Below are positions 1 to 8,321 of a DNA stretch of 64,000 bases, piece after piece. The notes beneath the pieces are model-generated. The model saw nothing but the letters and a program-made list of their open reading frames with translations. It did not search any database and had not been told where the DNA came from. The DNA comes from Streptomyces sp. CGMCC 4.7035 (GTDB lineage Bacteria > Actinomycetota > Actinomycetes > Streptomycetales > Streptomycetaceae), in NCBI RefSeq assembly GCF_031583065.1, contig NZ_CP134053.1:2666001-2730000 (forward strand), read 5' to 3'. A program made the translations under genes and the position numbers. Every line of letters starts with the position of its first letter. Within the stretch, counting starts at the first letter, position 1.

Positions 1-1
1 C

Positions 2-580
2 CCGGGCCGCTGGATCGGCAAGGTCGTCGCGCAGGCGCTGCCGAAGGACGACGTGCAGCGGTTCAAGGACTACGGCGTGCAGATCTACCACCCCAACTTC
101 GAGGTGTGGGACCGGCGTCTGTTCGAGCTGTACTGCCCGGGCAAGGAGCGGTACGTCGGCCGTGACGAGTGGCACAAGCGGATCCTCGACTCGGCGGAGA
201 TCTTCGGCGCGCGCAACGTGATCCCCAACTTCGTGGCGGGCGTGGAGATGGCCGAGCCGTTCGGCTTCACCACCGTGGACGAGGCGATCGCCTCCACCAC
301 CGAGGGCCTGCGCTTCTTCATGTCGCACGGCATCACGCCCCGCTTCACCACCTGGTGCCCGGAACCGACGACCCCGCTCGGCAAGGCCAACCCCCAGGGC
401 GCGCCGCTGGAGTACCACATCCGCCTGCTGGAGGCGTACCGCGCCACCATGGACGACTTCGGGCTCTCCTCGCCTCCCGGCTACGGCCCGCCCGGCCCCG
501 GCCGCGCGGTGTTCTCGGTCAGCTCCTTCATGGACAGCCTTCCGGCGGGGGAGGGGGCCGAGGAGCCGTCCCACGCGTAA
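2..580 (+). CDS. Radical SAM protein, C-terminal part
   Basis: The reading frame is open from the left edge, so the start and the CxxxCxxC iron-sulfur loop of a radical SAM protein lie outside; 192 residues are visible. I recognise the segment running from IYHPNFEVWD through FTTWCPEPTTPLGKANP to FSVSSFMDSL as the C-terminal half of a biotin-synthase-like radical SAM protein conserved in streptomycetes. Its reaction is not known to me. The end is supported by a stop at 578-580 followed within 15 bases by a strong hairpin. The family call rests on remembered sequence similarity, not on a visible cluster-binding motif. Confidence 0.6.
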   Translation, partial: PGRWIGKVVAQALPKDDVQRFKDYGVQIYHPNFEVWDRRLFELYCPGKERYVGRDEWHKRILDSAEIFGARNVIPNFVAGVEMAEPFGFTTVDEAIASTTEGLRFFMSHGITPRFTTWCPEPTTPLGKANPQGAPLEYHIRLLEAYRATMDDFGLSSPPGYGPPGPGRAVFSVSSFMDSLPAGEGAEEPSHA

Positions 581-594
581 CGATTTCGTCGCGT

Positions 595-621
595 GCCCCA
601 CTCGTCGAGTCGGAGTGGGGC
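595..621 (+). terminator. Hairpin after radical SAM gene
   Basis: GCCCCACTC pairs perfectly with GAGTGGGGC (9 bp, 9-base loop) 14 bases after the stop codon. No T-tract follows, which is usual for Streptomyces terminators. The rest of the gap to 801 is less GC-rich and presumably carries the promoter of the next gene; no clear -35/-10 pair was identified. Confidence 0.65.
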
Positions 622-801
622 CGCGATCCGTATATCAACTCAACAGAGTGCGACCACTGGTGACGGCATCTGAATAGGCAGCTTGTCAGTTGTGTGGGAA
701 CCGTGAAAGGCTCTGGGTCTGTCGTGAGACGACCCTCAACTCCCTTGTTTCACAGGTGAGTTGTCTTTGCTTTCTGGAAGCAGTTGATGCAGGAGCCCCC
801 C

Positions 802-2295
802 ATGCCCGACCTGCCGACCCCCCAGGACGCCGCCGAGGCCGCTCTGTTCTCGGAGTGCTGGGACGCGGTCCTGTCGTACGCCGACCTGTGCACCTCCGGG
901 TCTGCCGCAGGCAGGCACCTGGCCACCGAGGCGTTCACCCACGGCATCCATGAGGCCCGCATTGCCGAGGCCCAGGCGCGGACCACCGGGCGTCGCACCC
1001 CGCGGCTGCCCGGGATCCCCCTGCTGCTGACGTCGGTGCGCACCAGCGCCGCCGCGTGGGAGACCGAGGGCAAGGGGCAGTGGCTCGACCCCGAACTGCG
1101 CCTGTGGCTCAACTCCGAGAAGGCCGCGCGGTACACCGGACCGCCGCTCCTGCGTCCGCTGGCCCTGCGCGGGCTCAGGGACATGCAGGAGCCGGACGCG
1201 GCCCTGCTGTGGCTGGCGGAGGTGGAGGCGCTGCCGCTGCCCGACGTGGCCCGCCGGCTCGGTCTGGACCCGGCGGCCGTGGCCACGGAACTGGCCCAGG
1301 TACGGGCGCTGTTCCGGGACCGTTGCCAGCGCAACCACCTCGACACGCCCATGGACGTCGAGTGCCGCAGCTACTCCCGGCTCCTCGACGCGGTCACCCG
1401 CGCGCCGGGCGCCGAGACACCGGAGGATCTCTCCCGGCACCTCGCCGTCTGCGTGCAGTGCGCGGAGGCGGCGGCGTGCCTGCGGCTGCACGGCGGAGGC
1501 ACGCCCGCCGCGCTGGCGAGCGGAGTGATCGGCTGGGGCGGGCTCGCCTACCTGGAGCGGCGGCGCCGCGCGGCGGAATCCGGGCTGAGCGGCGGACGCG
1601 CCCACGCGGGTACGGACCGGGGCATCGCGCCGGGCATCGTGACGCGGCCCCGGATCGGCAAGACCGGGATCCTGGCCGCGGCCGTGATCGTGTCCGCGCT
1701 CGCGCTCACGGTCTCGCTGATGCAGCTCGGCGACTCGGGCGGACAGGCGAGCGCGAGCGGCGACTCGTCCGACCGGCCGGTCGCCGGGGCGACACCGTCC
1801 CTGCCGTCCCTCGGCACGGTCTCGGGCAACGCCGCGGTCGGCACCTCCTCGACCTCGCGCCCGTCCCACACGCACAACAGCACGAAGAACGACGACTCCG
1901 ACACGGAACCGCAGGGAAAGTCCACGTTGCCCGTGGACGTCTCGTCCGCCGCGTCGGGCTCCGCCGAGGACCCGCGGTCGACCTGCCGGGTGAAGTACGA
2001 GGTGGTCAACCAGTGGCCGGACGGCTTCCAGGCCACGGTCACGGTCACCACGACCGAGGCGCTCGACGACTGGAGCATCGGCTGGACGTTCAGGGACGGC
2101 CAGCACGTCACGCAGATGTGGGACGGCGCCTTCACCCAGAACGGCTCCAAGGTCACCGCCAGGGCCAACGACTACAACAAGAAGGTCGCCGCGAACGGCA
2201 GCTTCGCCGTCGGCTTCCTCTCCTCGTGGAGCGGCAGCAACTCTCAGCCGCGCGACTTCACGGTGAACGGGGACAGCTGCTCGACGGCGCGTTGA
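802..2295 (+). CDS. Membrane sigma-like/zinc-finger protein with exterior cellulose-binding CBM2 domain
   Basis: A 497-residue protein with three parts. Residues 1 to about 200 are helical and contain a sigma-region-4-like segment (LPDVARRLGLDPAAVATEL). Residues 213-220 form a zinc anti-sigma style motif (H213-x3-C217-x2-C220). One membrane helix lies at about 288-309, followed by a Ser/Thr/Pro linker and a family-2 carbohydrate-binding module from C395 to C493 with the expected paired cysteines and Trp residues (VNQW, DDWSIGW, SSWSG). The likely topology is cytoplasmic N-terminus and extracellular CBM. ATG 802 was chosen because AGGAG at 791-795 sits six bases upstream; ATG 787 and TTG 784 are in frame. 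The inferred role is a polysaccharide-sensing transmembrane regulator, analogous to clostridial RsgI. It could instead be a wall-anchored binding protein with a vestigial regulatory half. Confidence 0.7.
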   Translation: MPDLPTPQDAAEAALFSECWDAVLSYADLCTSGSAAGRHLATEAFTHGIHEARIAEAQARTTGRRTPRLPGIPLLLTSVRTSAAAWETEGKGQWLDPELRLWLNSEKAARYTGPPLLRPLALRGLRDMQEPDAALLWLAEVEALPLPDVARRLGLDPAAVATELAQVRALFRDRCQRNHLDTPMDVECRSYSRLLDAVTRAPGAETPEDLSRHLAVCVQCAEAAACLRLHGGGTPAALASGVIGWGGLAYLERRRRAAESGLSGGRAHAGTDRGIAPGIVTRPRIGKTGILAAAVIVSALALTVSLMQLGDSGGQASASGDSSDRPVAGATPSLPSLGTVSGNAAVGTSSTSRPSHTHNSTKNDDSDTEPQGKSTLPVDVSSAASGSAEDPRSTCRVKYEVVNQWPDGFQATVTVTTTEALDDWSIGWTFRDGQHVTQMWDGAFTQNGSKVTARANDYNKKVAANGSFAVGFLSSWSGSNSQPRDFTVNGDSCSTAR

Positions 2296-2340
2296 GCCGA
2301 CCGAGGTAAATGCGTTGACGCCCCGCCGACCGGCCGGGCT

Positions 2341-2346
2341 AAGGTG
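2341..2346 (+). promoter_or_regulatory. Candidate promoter for the rsgA leader
   Basis: TAAGGT matches the actinobacterial -10 consensus TAgrrT. TTGACG lies upstream at 2316-2321, giving a long spacer of about 19 bases. It precedes the small ORF at 2412 and rsgA. Confidence 0.4.
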
Positions 2347-2411
2347 GCGGTGTTCCACGCGGCGGCCGCCGGCCGCCGCTCGACTCACGTGGGAGAAGGA
2401 GGTGTTGACCG

Positions 2412-2483
2412 ATGACTGTCCTTGCGCTGGGCGCTGCCCGCATTCAGGAACTCATCAAGTCCACCTCCGTGGTCACCGGCTGA
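2412..2483 (+). CDS. Possible 23-residue leader peptide upstream of rsgA
   Basis: ATG at 2412 follows a near-consensus AGGAGG at 2397-2402, a better ribosome site than rsgA itself has, and opens a 23-codon frame ending TGA at 2481-2483. The peptide (MTVLALGAARIQELIK and seven more residues) is not obviously random: it has few Arg/Pro residues compared with most out-of-frame reading in this genome. It ends 61 bases before the rsgA start. It could be a regulatory leader ORF or a small protein; I do not recognise a family. Confidence 0.4.
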   Translation: MTVLALGAARIQELIKSTSVVTG

Positions 2484-2544
2484 CACCTCACTCTCCGGCG
2501 CACGCACGCGCCTGCCGGGGCCACCCTTCGACAAAGGGTCTCCC

Positions 2545-3657
2545 TTGACTTTCAGCTCTGCTTTCTCCGCCTCCGCCTCCGCCTTCTCCGCGCTCGTCCC
2601 CTACGGCTGGGACGACGCATGGGCTGAAGCGTTCGCCCCCTACGACACCGAAGGACTGGTCGCCGGACGGGTCGTCCGGGTCGACCGCGGCCAGTGCGAC
2701 GTGGTCACCGCCGACGGCCTGCTGCGCGCCGACACCGCCTTCGTCACCCCGCACGACCCGCTGCGGGTCGTGTGCACCGGCGACTGGGTCGCCGTCGAAC
2801 CCACGGGCAACCCCCGTTACGTGCGGACGTATCTGCCGCGCCGTACCGCCTTCGTGCGCTCCACCTCCTCCAAGCGGTCCGAGGGGCAGATCCTCGCGGC
2901 CAACGTCGACCACGCGGTCGTCGCCGTGTCGCTCGCCGTCGAGCTGGACCTCGGCCGCATCGAGCGCTTCCTCGCGCTGGCCTGGGAGTCCGGAGCGCAG
3001 CCGGTCGTGGTGCTCACCAAAGCCGACCTGGTGCCGGACGCGACGACACTCTCGTACCTCGTCCAGGACGTGGAGACGGCCGCGCCCGGGGTGCAGGTGC
3101 TGCCGGTCAGCTCGCAGCTGGGAGACGGGCTCGACGTCCTCGCCGCGATCCTCTGCGGCGGTACGTCCGTGCTGCTGGGGCAGTCCGGCGCGGGCAAGTC
3201 CACCCTCGCGAACGCGCTGCTCGGCGAGGACGTCATGGACGTGCAGGCCACCCGCGACATGGACGGCAAGGGCCGCCACACCACGACCACGCGCAATCTG
3301 CTCGCACTGCCCGGCGGTGGCGTCCTCATCGACACACCCGGGCTGCGCGGGGTGGGGCTGTGGGACGCCGAGACCGGTGTGAGCCAGGTGTTCTCCGAGA
3401 TCGAGAAACTGGCCGGGGAGTGCCGCTTCCAGGACTGCGCGCATGTCGCGGAGCCGGGGTGTGCGGTACTGGCCGCGGTGGACGACGGTGTGCTGCCGGA
3501 GCGGCGGCTGGAGAGCTACCGGAAGCTGCTGCGGGAGAACCAGCGGATCGTCGCCAAGACGGACGCCCGGGTGCGGGCGGAGTTGCGGCGGGAGTGGAAG
3601 CTGAGGGGAGCGCAGGGCCGCGCGGCCATGGAGGCGAAGCGGGGGCGGTGGGCGTAA
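2545..3657 (+). CDS. rsgA: Ribosome small subunit biogenesis GTPase RsgA
   Basis: A 370-residue circularly permuted GTPase that acts late in 30S subunit maturation. In order: an N-terminal OB-like domain (RGQCDVVTADGLLRAD), G4 motif LTKADL, G5-like PVSS, then the P-loop GQSGAGKST at about 212-220, a G2 threonine-rich stretch (GRHTTTTRN), G3 DTPGLRG, and a C-terminal zinc site C293-x4-C298-x-H300-x5-C306. The permuted G4-G5-G1-G2-G3 order is diagnostic. Start TTG 2545 is preceded by AAAGGG at 2533-2538; the frame is open further upstream, but no better start is present and homology begins after this point. A short ORF and a possible promoter lie directly upstream. Confidence 0.93.
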   Translation: MTFSSAFSASASAFSALVPYGWDDAWAEAFAPYDTEGLVAGRVVRVDRGQCDVVTADGLLRADTAFVTPHDPLRVVCTGDWVAVEPTGNPRYVRTYLPRRTAFVRSTSSKRSEGQILAANVDHAVVAVSLAVELDLGRIERFLALAWESGAQPVVVLTKADLVPDATTLSYLVQDVETAAPGVQVLPVSSQLGDGLDVLAAILCGGTSVLLGQSGAGKSTLANALLGEDVMDVQATRDMDGKGRHTTTTRNLLALPGGGVLIDTPGLRGVGLWDAETGVSQVFSEIEKLAGECRFQDCAHVAEPGCAVLAAVDDGVLPERRLESYRKLLRENQRIVAKTDARVRAELRREWKLRGAQGRAAMEAKRGRWA

Positions 3658-3807
3658 GGAGCTCAGGGGGCGGTGAGGGCCTCGGTTCTCGCCCCGCCGC
3701 CCCTGTCCTTCCCGACCCTGACCCTGGGGGCTGCGCCCCGAGCTCGCCGGGCTGGTCCTCAAGCCGCTCGGGCTGCCCGCCGTCCCTCCAGAGGTGTGCG
3801 CAACGCC

Positions 3808-5256
3808 ATGTCCGATTTCCGCCAGCCCCATCCCGGGACACGGCGGAGACTGGAAGGCGTGATCGACGAAGACGCCAGGTACGAGGCGGTGCGCGGCCGG
3901 GACGCCCGGTTCGACGGCGAGTTCTTCTTCGCTGTCGGGACGACCGGGATCTACTGCCGCCCCAGCTGCCCCGCCGTGACGCCCAAGCGGCACAACGTGC
4001 GGTTCTATCCGACGGCCGCCGCCGCGCAGAGCGCCGGGTTCCGGGCCTGCCGGCGTTGCCGTCCGGACGCCGTGCCCGGGTCCGCGGAGTGGAACGTGCG
4101 CGCGGACGTCGTCGGGCGCGCCATGCGCCTGATCAAGGACGGCGTCGTCGACCGCGAGGGCGTCGGCGGGCTCGCCGTGCACCTCGGCTACAGCGCCCGC
4201 CAGGTGCAGCGGCAGCTCACCGCCGAGGTCGGCGCCGGACCCGTCGCGCTGGCCCGCGCCCAGCGGGCCCACACCGCGCGGGTCCTGCTGGGGACCACGA
4301 CGCTGCCGGTCACGGAGATCGCCTTCGCGGCCGGGTTCGCCAGCGTGCGCCAGTTCAACGACACGATCAAGGCGGTGTACGCCGCCACCCCGAGCGAACT
4401 GCGCGCCGCCGCACCCCGCGGCGGGCCGGCCGTCCGCCGCGTGGCAGCCCCGTCCGCCGGGATCCCGTTGCGGCTCGCGTACCGCGGGCCGTACCAGGTC
4501 ACCGCCGTCTTCGACCTGCTCGCCGGTGAGGCGATCCCCGGCATCGAGGAGGTGGACGGCCCGCGCGGGCGGCGCACCTACCGTCGCATGCTCCGGCTGC
4601 CCCACGGCACCGCCGTCGCCGCCGTCGACGAGCGGCAGCCACCCCGTGGCCGGACCCGCCACCCCGGCGGCTGGCTCGACGCCCGGCTCCACCTCACCGA
4701 CCCCCGCGACCTCACCACGGCCGTGCAGCGGCTGCGGCGGCTGTTCGACCTCGACGCGGACCCGTACGCCGTCGACGAGCGCCTGGGCGCCGACCCACGG
4801 CTGGCCCCGCTCGTCGCCGCCCGTCCCGGTCTGCGCTCGCCGGGCGCGGCCGACCCGGAGGAGTTCGCCGTACGCGCGCTTGTGGGGCGGGCCGGGGCCG
4901 AGCTGCTTGTGCGGCGGTACGGGAAGGCGCTGGACTCCCCGTACGGCACCCTCACCCACCTCTTCCCGGAACCGGCCGCCATCGCCGAAGGCGAACCCCA
5001 CGGCACCCTGGCCGCCCTGACCTCCGCCCTCGCCGACGGCACTGTCCGCCTCGACGCCGGCGCGGACCGCGACGACGCCCACCAGGCGCTGCTCTCCTTG
5101 CCGGGTATGGACGCACGCACCGTGGCGGTCATCCGCGCCCGAGCCCTCGGCGACCCCGACGTTGCGCCGCCGGGCGAGGACGTCCCCGACGCCTGGCGCC
5201 CGTGGCGCTCGTACGCCCTCCAGTACCTCAGGACACAAGAACAGGAAGCACACTGA
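3808..5256 (+). CDS. alkA: Ada-type activator fused to AlkA DNA-3-methyladenine glycosylase
   Basis: A 482-residue fusion for alkylation damage. The N-terminus carries the Ada zinc/methyl-acceptor site C50, C54, C81, C84 with exactly the 4-27-3 spacing of E. coli Ada, then an AraC-type HTH (LAVHLGYSARQVQRQL and VTEIAFAAGFASVRQFND), then an AlkA_N domain and the HhH-GPD glycosylase fold (LSLPGMDARTVAVIRARALGDPD). It should take methyl groups from phosphotriesters, activate transcription and excise 3-methyladenine. The ogt gene begins two bases after its stop, so the two form an operon. The start is uncertain: ATG 3808 has only GAGG 13 bases upstream, and GTG 3859 is an alternative that keeps all domains. 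Confidence 0.9.
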   Translation: MSDFRQPHPGTRRRLEGVIDEDARYEAVRGRDARFDGEFFFAVGTTGIYCRPSCPAVTPKRHNVRFYPTAAAAQSAGFRACRRCRPDAVPGSAEWNVRADVVGRAMRLIKDGVVDREGVGGLAVHLGYSARQVQRQLTAEVGAGPVALARAQRAHTARVLLGTTTLPVTEIAFAAGFASVRQFNDTIKAVYAATPSELRAAAPRGGPAVRRVAAPSAGIPLRLAYRGPYQVTAVFDLLAGEAIPGIEEVDGPRGRRTYRRMLRLPHGTAVAAVDERQPPRGRTRHPGGWLDARLHLTDPRDLTTAVQRLRRLFDLDADPYAVDERLGADPRLAPLVAARPGLRSPGAADPEEFAVRALVGRAGAELLVRRYGKALDSPYGTLTHLFPEPAAIAEGEPHGTLAALTSALADGTVRLDAGADRDDAHQALLSLPGMDARTVAVIRARALGDPDVAPPGEDVPDAWRPWRSYALQYLRTQEQEAH

Positions 5257-5258
5257 AC

Positions 5259-5780
5259 ATGGCTCGGTACGACGACCGCGACGACCACGACGACGTCCAC
5301 TACACCTCCCTCGACAGCCCTGTCGGCCCGCTCCTCCTCACCGCCGACCCGTCCGGTGCCCTCACCTCCCTGTCCGTGCCCGGCCAGAAGGGCGGCCGCA
5401 CCCCGCGGCCGGAATGGCGGCACACGCCCGGACTCTTCCGCGAGGCCGAGCGGCAGCTCGCCGCCTACTTCGCCGGCGAACTCAAAGAGTTCCACCTCCG
5501 GTTCCGCACGAACGGCACCGCGTTCCGCGAGCGGGTGTGGGCCGCGCTCGACTCCGTGCCGTACGGCGCGACCACGACGTACGGTGACATCGCCGCCCGT
5601 GCCGGGGCCTCCCGTGCCGCCGTACGCGCCGTCGGCGGGGCGATCGGTGCCAATCCTCTGCTCATCGTCCGCCCCTGCCACCGCGTGATCGGCGCGGACG
5701 GCTCCCTCACCGGTTATGCGGGCGGTCTCGACCGCAAGGTGCTGCTGCTCACGATGGAGGGTGCGCTTCAGTCTTCCTGA
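5259..5780 (+). CDS. ogt: Methylated-DNA--protein-cysteine methyltransferase
   Basis: A 173-residue O6-alkylguanine-DNA alkyltransferase. It contains the active-site motif PCHRVIG with acceptor Cys140, preceded by the DNA-binding helix region VPYGATTTYGDIAARAGASRAAVRAVG. It repairs O6-methylguanine by suicidal alkyl transfer. AGGAAG at 5243-5248 serves ATG 5259, which lies two bases after the Ada-AlkA stop, so the pair splits the classical Ada functions over two co-transcribed genes. Its 3' end overlaps the convergent PPOX gene by 13 bases. Confidence 0.95.
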   Translation: MARYDDRDDHDDVHYTSLDSPVGPLLLTADPSGALTSLSVPGQKGGRTPRPEWRHTPGLFREAERQLAAYFAGELKEFHLRFRTNGTAFRERVWAALDSVPYGATTTYGDIAARAGASRAAVRAVGGAIGANPLLIVRPCHRVIGADGSLTGYAGGLDRKVLLLTMEGALQSS

Positions 5781-6151
5781 GGTTCCTCCTCCAACCCCCA
5801 GCTGTGGATCCGCCGCGGCCTGATCCGGATGACCTCCTCACTGAAGTGCGGCCCCAACTCATGAGGACCGGTGAGTAGTTCGGCCCCTCCGCGGATGTCG
5901 ACACCGCGCACCCGCCACGGCCGCAGGCTCGCGATGTCGTCGACGACCAGCGCCACCTTGGGGTTCTCCCGCAGGTTCCGCCACTTCTTGGTGGAGCCCA
6001 TCGCATAGCCGCCGATCAGGATCGTCCCGTCGTCCTGGAGGAAGAATCCGACCGGGTTGGCCTGCGGCTGTCCTTGCGGATCGACGGTGGCCAGCCGTCC
6101 GAGTCGCTGCGATCGCAGATACGCGCGTTCGGCCTCGCTGAATTCGGTCAT
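5768..6151 (-). CDS. PPOX-class F420/FMN split-barrel oxidoreductase
   Basis: A 127-residue protein of the pyridoxamine-phosphate-oxidase-like split beta-barrel family, close to F420-dependent reductases (LGRLATVDPQGQPQANPVGF, then KKWRNLRENPKVALVVDDI). Substrate unknown; the inferred role is a small flavin- or deazaflavin-dependent reductase. ATG 6151 was chosen because homology starts with TEFSEAERAYL; the frame is open to 6238 without matching sequence. It is convergent with ogt and overlaps it by 13 bases, so the two mRNAs have antisense 3' ends. Confidence 0.82.
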   Translation of the reverse strand: MTEFSEAERAYLRSQRLGRLATVDPQGQPQANPVGFFLQDDGTILIGGYAMGSTKKWRNLRENPKVALVVDDIASLRPWRVRGVDIRGGAELLTGPHELGPHFSEEVIRIRPRRIHSWGLEEEPQED

Positions 6152-6295
6152 GGCAGCAGCCAAACACTTCAGGACCCCCGTCCGCATCGGATCCTGGCCG
6201 TAGGCCCGTCGACCTAGGCGGCCCCCACGGGGGCGCAATGCCGGTGTCCGTACGTCCGTACGTCCAATGGTGTGACGGTGTGTTAGTTCTTCGGC

Positions 6296-6391
6296 GTGTC
6301 ACGGGAAGTCCGTGTCACGGGAAGTCCGTGTCAAGGGAAGTCCGTGTCAAGGGAAGTCCATGGCGCCGGAAGTCCATGGCACGGGACGTCA
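6296..6391. repeat. Six 16-bp tandem units
   Basis: Six consecutive units modelled on GTGTCACGGGAAGTCC start at 6296, 6312, 6328, 6344, 6360 and 6376. The first two are identical, the next two share one change (CAC to CAA), and the last two drift (ATGGCGCC, ATGGCACG). The period of 16 is not a multiple of three, so it is not protein-coding. It lies between the divergent PPOX and SGNH genes; a second short repeat, GTCCGTAC, is at 6246-6265. Confidence 0.85.
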
Positions 6392-6448
6392 TGGAGGGCT
6401 TCCTGGTCCCGCGCCCCGGGGCCGCCGGTGAGGAAAGGGTGCCTCCGT

Positions 6449-7681
6449 ATGATCCACCTGCCCCGTGCGCCCCGAACCCGGCGCCGCTGCTTCGCGGTTC
6501 TGGCTTTCACCGTCGTGTCGACCGCGGCCACCTTCCCGGGCACGGCGGCCCGGACCGAGACGGGTCCGCGGTGGACCGCCACCTGGGAGGCCGCCCCGTC
6601 CGGAACAGCCCCCGCCCTCCCGGGCGCCTCGATCCGCAACGTCGTGCACACCAGTGTCGGCGGCAGCGCCGCCCGGATCCGCGTCTCCAACCGCCTCGGC
6701 ACCGGCCCGCTCCGACTCGACGCCGTCACCGTCGCGTTGCGGCGGCCGCACGCGCCCACCACCCCCGACGCCGTCCCGGGCTCCCTGCGCACCGCCACCT
6801 TCGCCGGTGACACCTGCGTGACCGTCCCGGCGGGCCAGGACCGCGTCAGCGACCCGGTCCGCCTCCGGGTCCCGGCGGACGCCGATCTCCTGGTCAGCGT
6901 GCACACCCCCGACGACTCCGGTCCGGCGACCTACCACCGCACCGCCCTGCAGACCAACTTCCTCGCCAGGAACGGCAATCGGGCCGCCGACACCAACGGC
7001 GCCGCGTACACCCGCACAGCCTCCCATTGGTACTACGTGACCGGCGTCGACGTCCTGCGCCCGGCCGCCGCCGGGAGCATCGTCGCGTTCGGCGACTCCC
7101 TCACCGACGGCACCGGATCCTCGTACGGCGCCAACCACCGCTGGCCCGACCGGCTTTCGGAGCGTCTGCGCGCGCTGCCCGCGAGCCGCCGGCCCGGCGT
7201 CCTGAACGCCGGGATCTCCGGCAACCGCCTCCTCCTCGACGGCACGGGCCCGAGCGCCCTGGCCCGCCTCGACGCGGACGTCCTCTCCCGCGCCGGAGTG
7301 CGCACGGTGATCGTCCTGGAGGGTGTCAACGACCTCAAGGGCACCCCGCCGCAGACCGATCCCGGCGCCTTCGTGCGGGCGTACCGCCGGATCGTGGCCC
7401 GAGCGCACGCCCACGGCATCCGCGTCATCGGCGCCACCCTCACCCCGTACGGCGGCCACCGGGGCTGGACTCCGGCGCGCGAGTGGCTACGACACGCGGT
7501 CAACGCCCTCATCCGGGGCGGACTGTTCGACGGGGTCGCGGACTTCGATGCGGCCGTCCGCGACCCGGCCCACCCCGAACGCATCCTGCCCGCCTACGAC
7601 CCGGGCGATCATCTGCACTTCAACGACGCCGGGATGAAGGCGCTCGCCGACGCGATCGATCTCACGGGTCTCGTGGGATGA
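6449..7681 (+). CDS. Secreted SGNH/GDSL-family hydrolase
   Basis: A 410-residue exported lipase/esterase-like hydrolase. The N-terminus has an Arg-rich region (RTRRR), a hydrophobic stretch and a small-residue cleavage zone by about residue 30. The catalytic block I is FGDSLTDG at about 214-221, block III is GVNDLKG, and the C-terminal DHLHFNDAG supplies the Asp and His of the triad. The roughly 200-residue segment before the GDS block is a beta-rich accessory domain common in streptomycete SGNH enzymes. ATG 6449 follows AGGAAAGG at 6431-6438. Substrate unknown; acyl esters outside the cell are the likely target. Confidence 0.88.
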   Translation: MIHLPRAPRTRRRCFAVLAFTVVSTAATFPGTAARTETGPRWTATWEAAPSGTAPALPGASIRNVVHTSVGGSAARIRVSNRLGTGPLRLDAVTVALRRPHAPTTPDAVPGSLRTATFAGDTCVTVPAGQDRVSDPVRLRVPADADLLVSVHTPDDSGPATYHRTALQTNFLARNGNRAADTNGAAYTRTASHWYYVTGVDVLRPAAAGSIVAFGDSLTDGTGSSYGANHRWPDRLSERLRALPASRRPGVLNAGISGNRLLLDGTGPSALARLDADVLSRAGVRTVIVLEGVNDLKGTPPQTDPGAFVRAYRRIVARAHAHGIRVIGATLTPYGGHRGWTPAREWLRHAVNALIRGGLFDGVADFDAAVRDPAHPERILPAYDPGDHLHFNDAGMKALADAIDLTGLVG

Positions 7682-7802
7682 GGCGTGTCACGCCGACGCC
7701 GGGCCCGGGTGGCGACGAGGAGGAGACCCGGTGTACCGGCGATGCGTGCGATGTGCGGGCGATCCGAAATACCGGCGATCCGATGGCCCGTCGATTGATG
7801 CG

Positions 7803-8285
7803 TCAGCCCCAGATCACGGTGACGAGCCACGCCCCCGCGATCAGCAGGCAGGTGAACAGCTCCGTGAGCACGCTGGAGCCGCCGTTGCGCATGACCGTCC
7901 GCAGCGCCGTCATCGCCTCGCCGTGGCTGCCGAGGCGGAGGCGTTCGGACAGGTAGATGCCGCCCATGAAGCCGGGGATCGCGCCGACCACCGGTACGAG
8001 GAAGAAGCCGAGGAACGCCCCGGCTCCCGCGTACACACCCATCCGGGGGGTGGCGCCGCTCGCGCGCAGTCGCCGGGGCGGCAGGGCCCAGCGCATCACC
8101 TGGGAGAGGAAGAGGACCGCTGTGGCGCCGGCGAGGACGCCCCACGCCGGCGGGCGAGGGTCCGTCAACGCCCACCACAGGAGCGCGGCCCACACGAGCC
8201 ACGACCCCGGCACCCCGGGCACCAGCACTCCGCACAGGCCGAGCAGGATCACCAGGCCGACCAGCAGGAGCTCCCACACTCCCAT
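7803..8285 (-). CDS. DUF456 membrane protein
   Basis: A 160-residue integral membrane protein with about four hydrophobic helices and Gly-rich turns (LCGVLVPGVPGSWLVWAALL; FLVPVVGAIPGFMGGIYLSE) that match DUF456. Function unknown in the family. Start ATG 8285 is followed immediately by the first membrane segment. It lies 36 bases downstream of the next regulator gene on the same strand and may be co-transcribed with it. The 121-base gap to the SGNH gene is convergent; no clear terminator was seen. Confidence 0.85.
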   Translation of the reverse strand: MGVWELLLVGLVILLGLCGVLVPGVPGSWLVWAALLWWALTDPRPPAWGVLAGATAVLFLSQVMRWALPPRRLRASGATPRMGVYAGAGAFLGFFLVPVVGAIPGFMGGIYLSERLRLGSHGEAMTALRTVMRNGGSSVLTELFTCLLIAGAWLVTVIWG

Positions 8286-8321
8286 CTGCCCAGAGTGCCG
8301 GAGCGCCGGGGGAAGCGCAGG

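Noticed and set aside
2488..5253. Very long open frame on the minus strand over rsgA and the Ada-AlkA gene
   Set aside because: Antisense shadow of high-GC coding sequence; its translation is Gly/Arg/Val-rich without domains, while the plus strand carries clear families.
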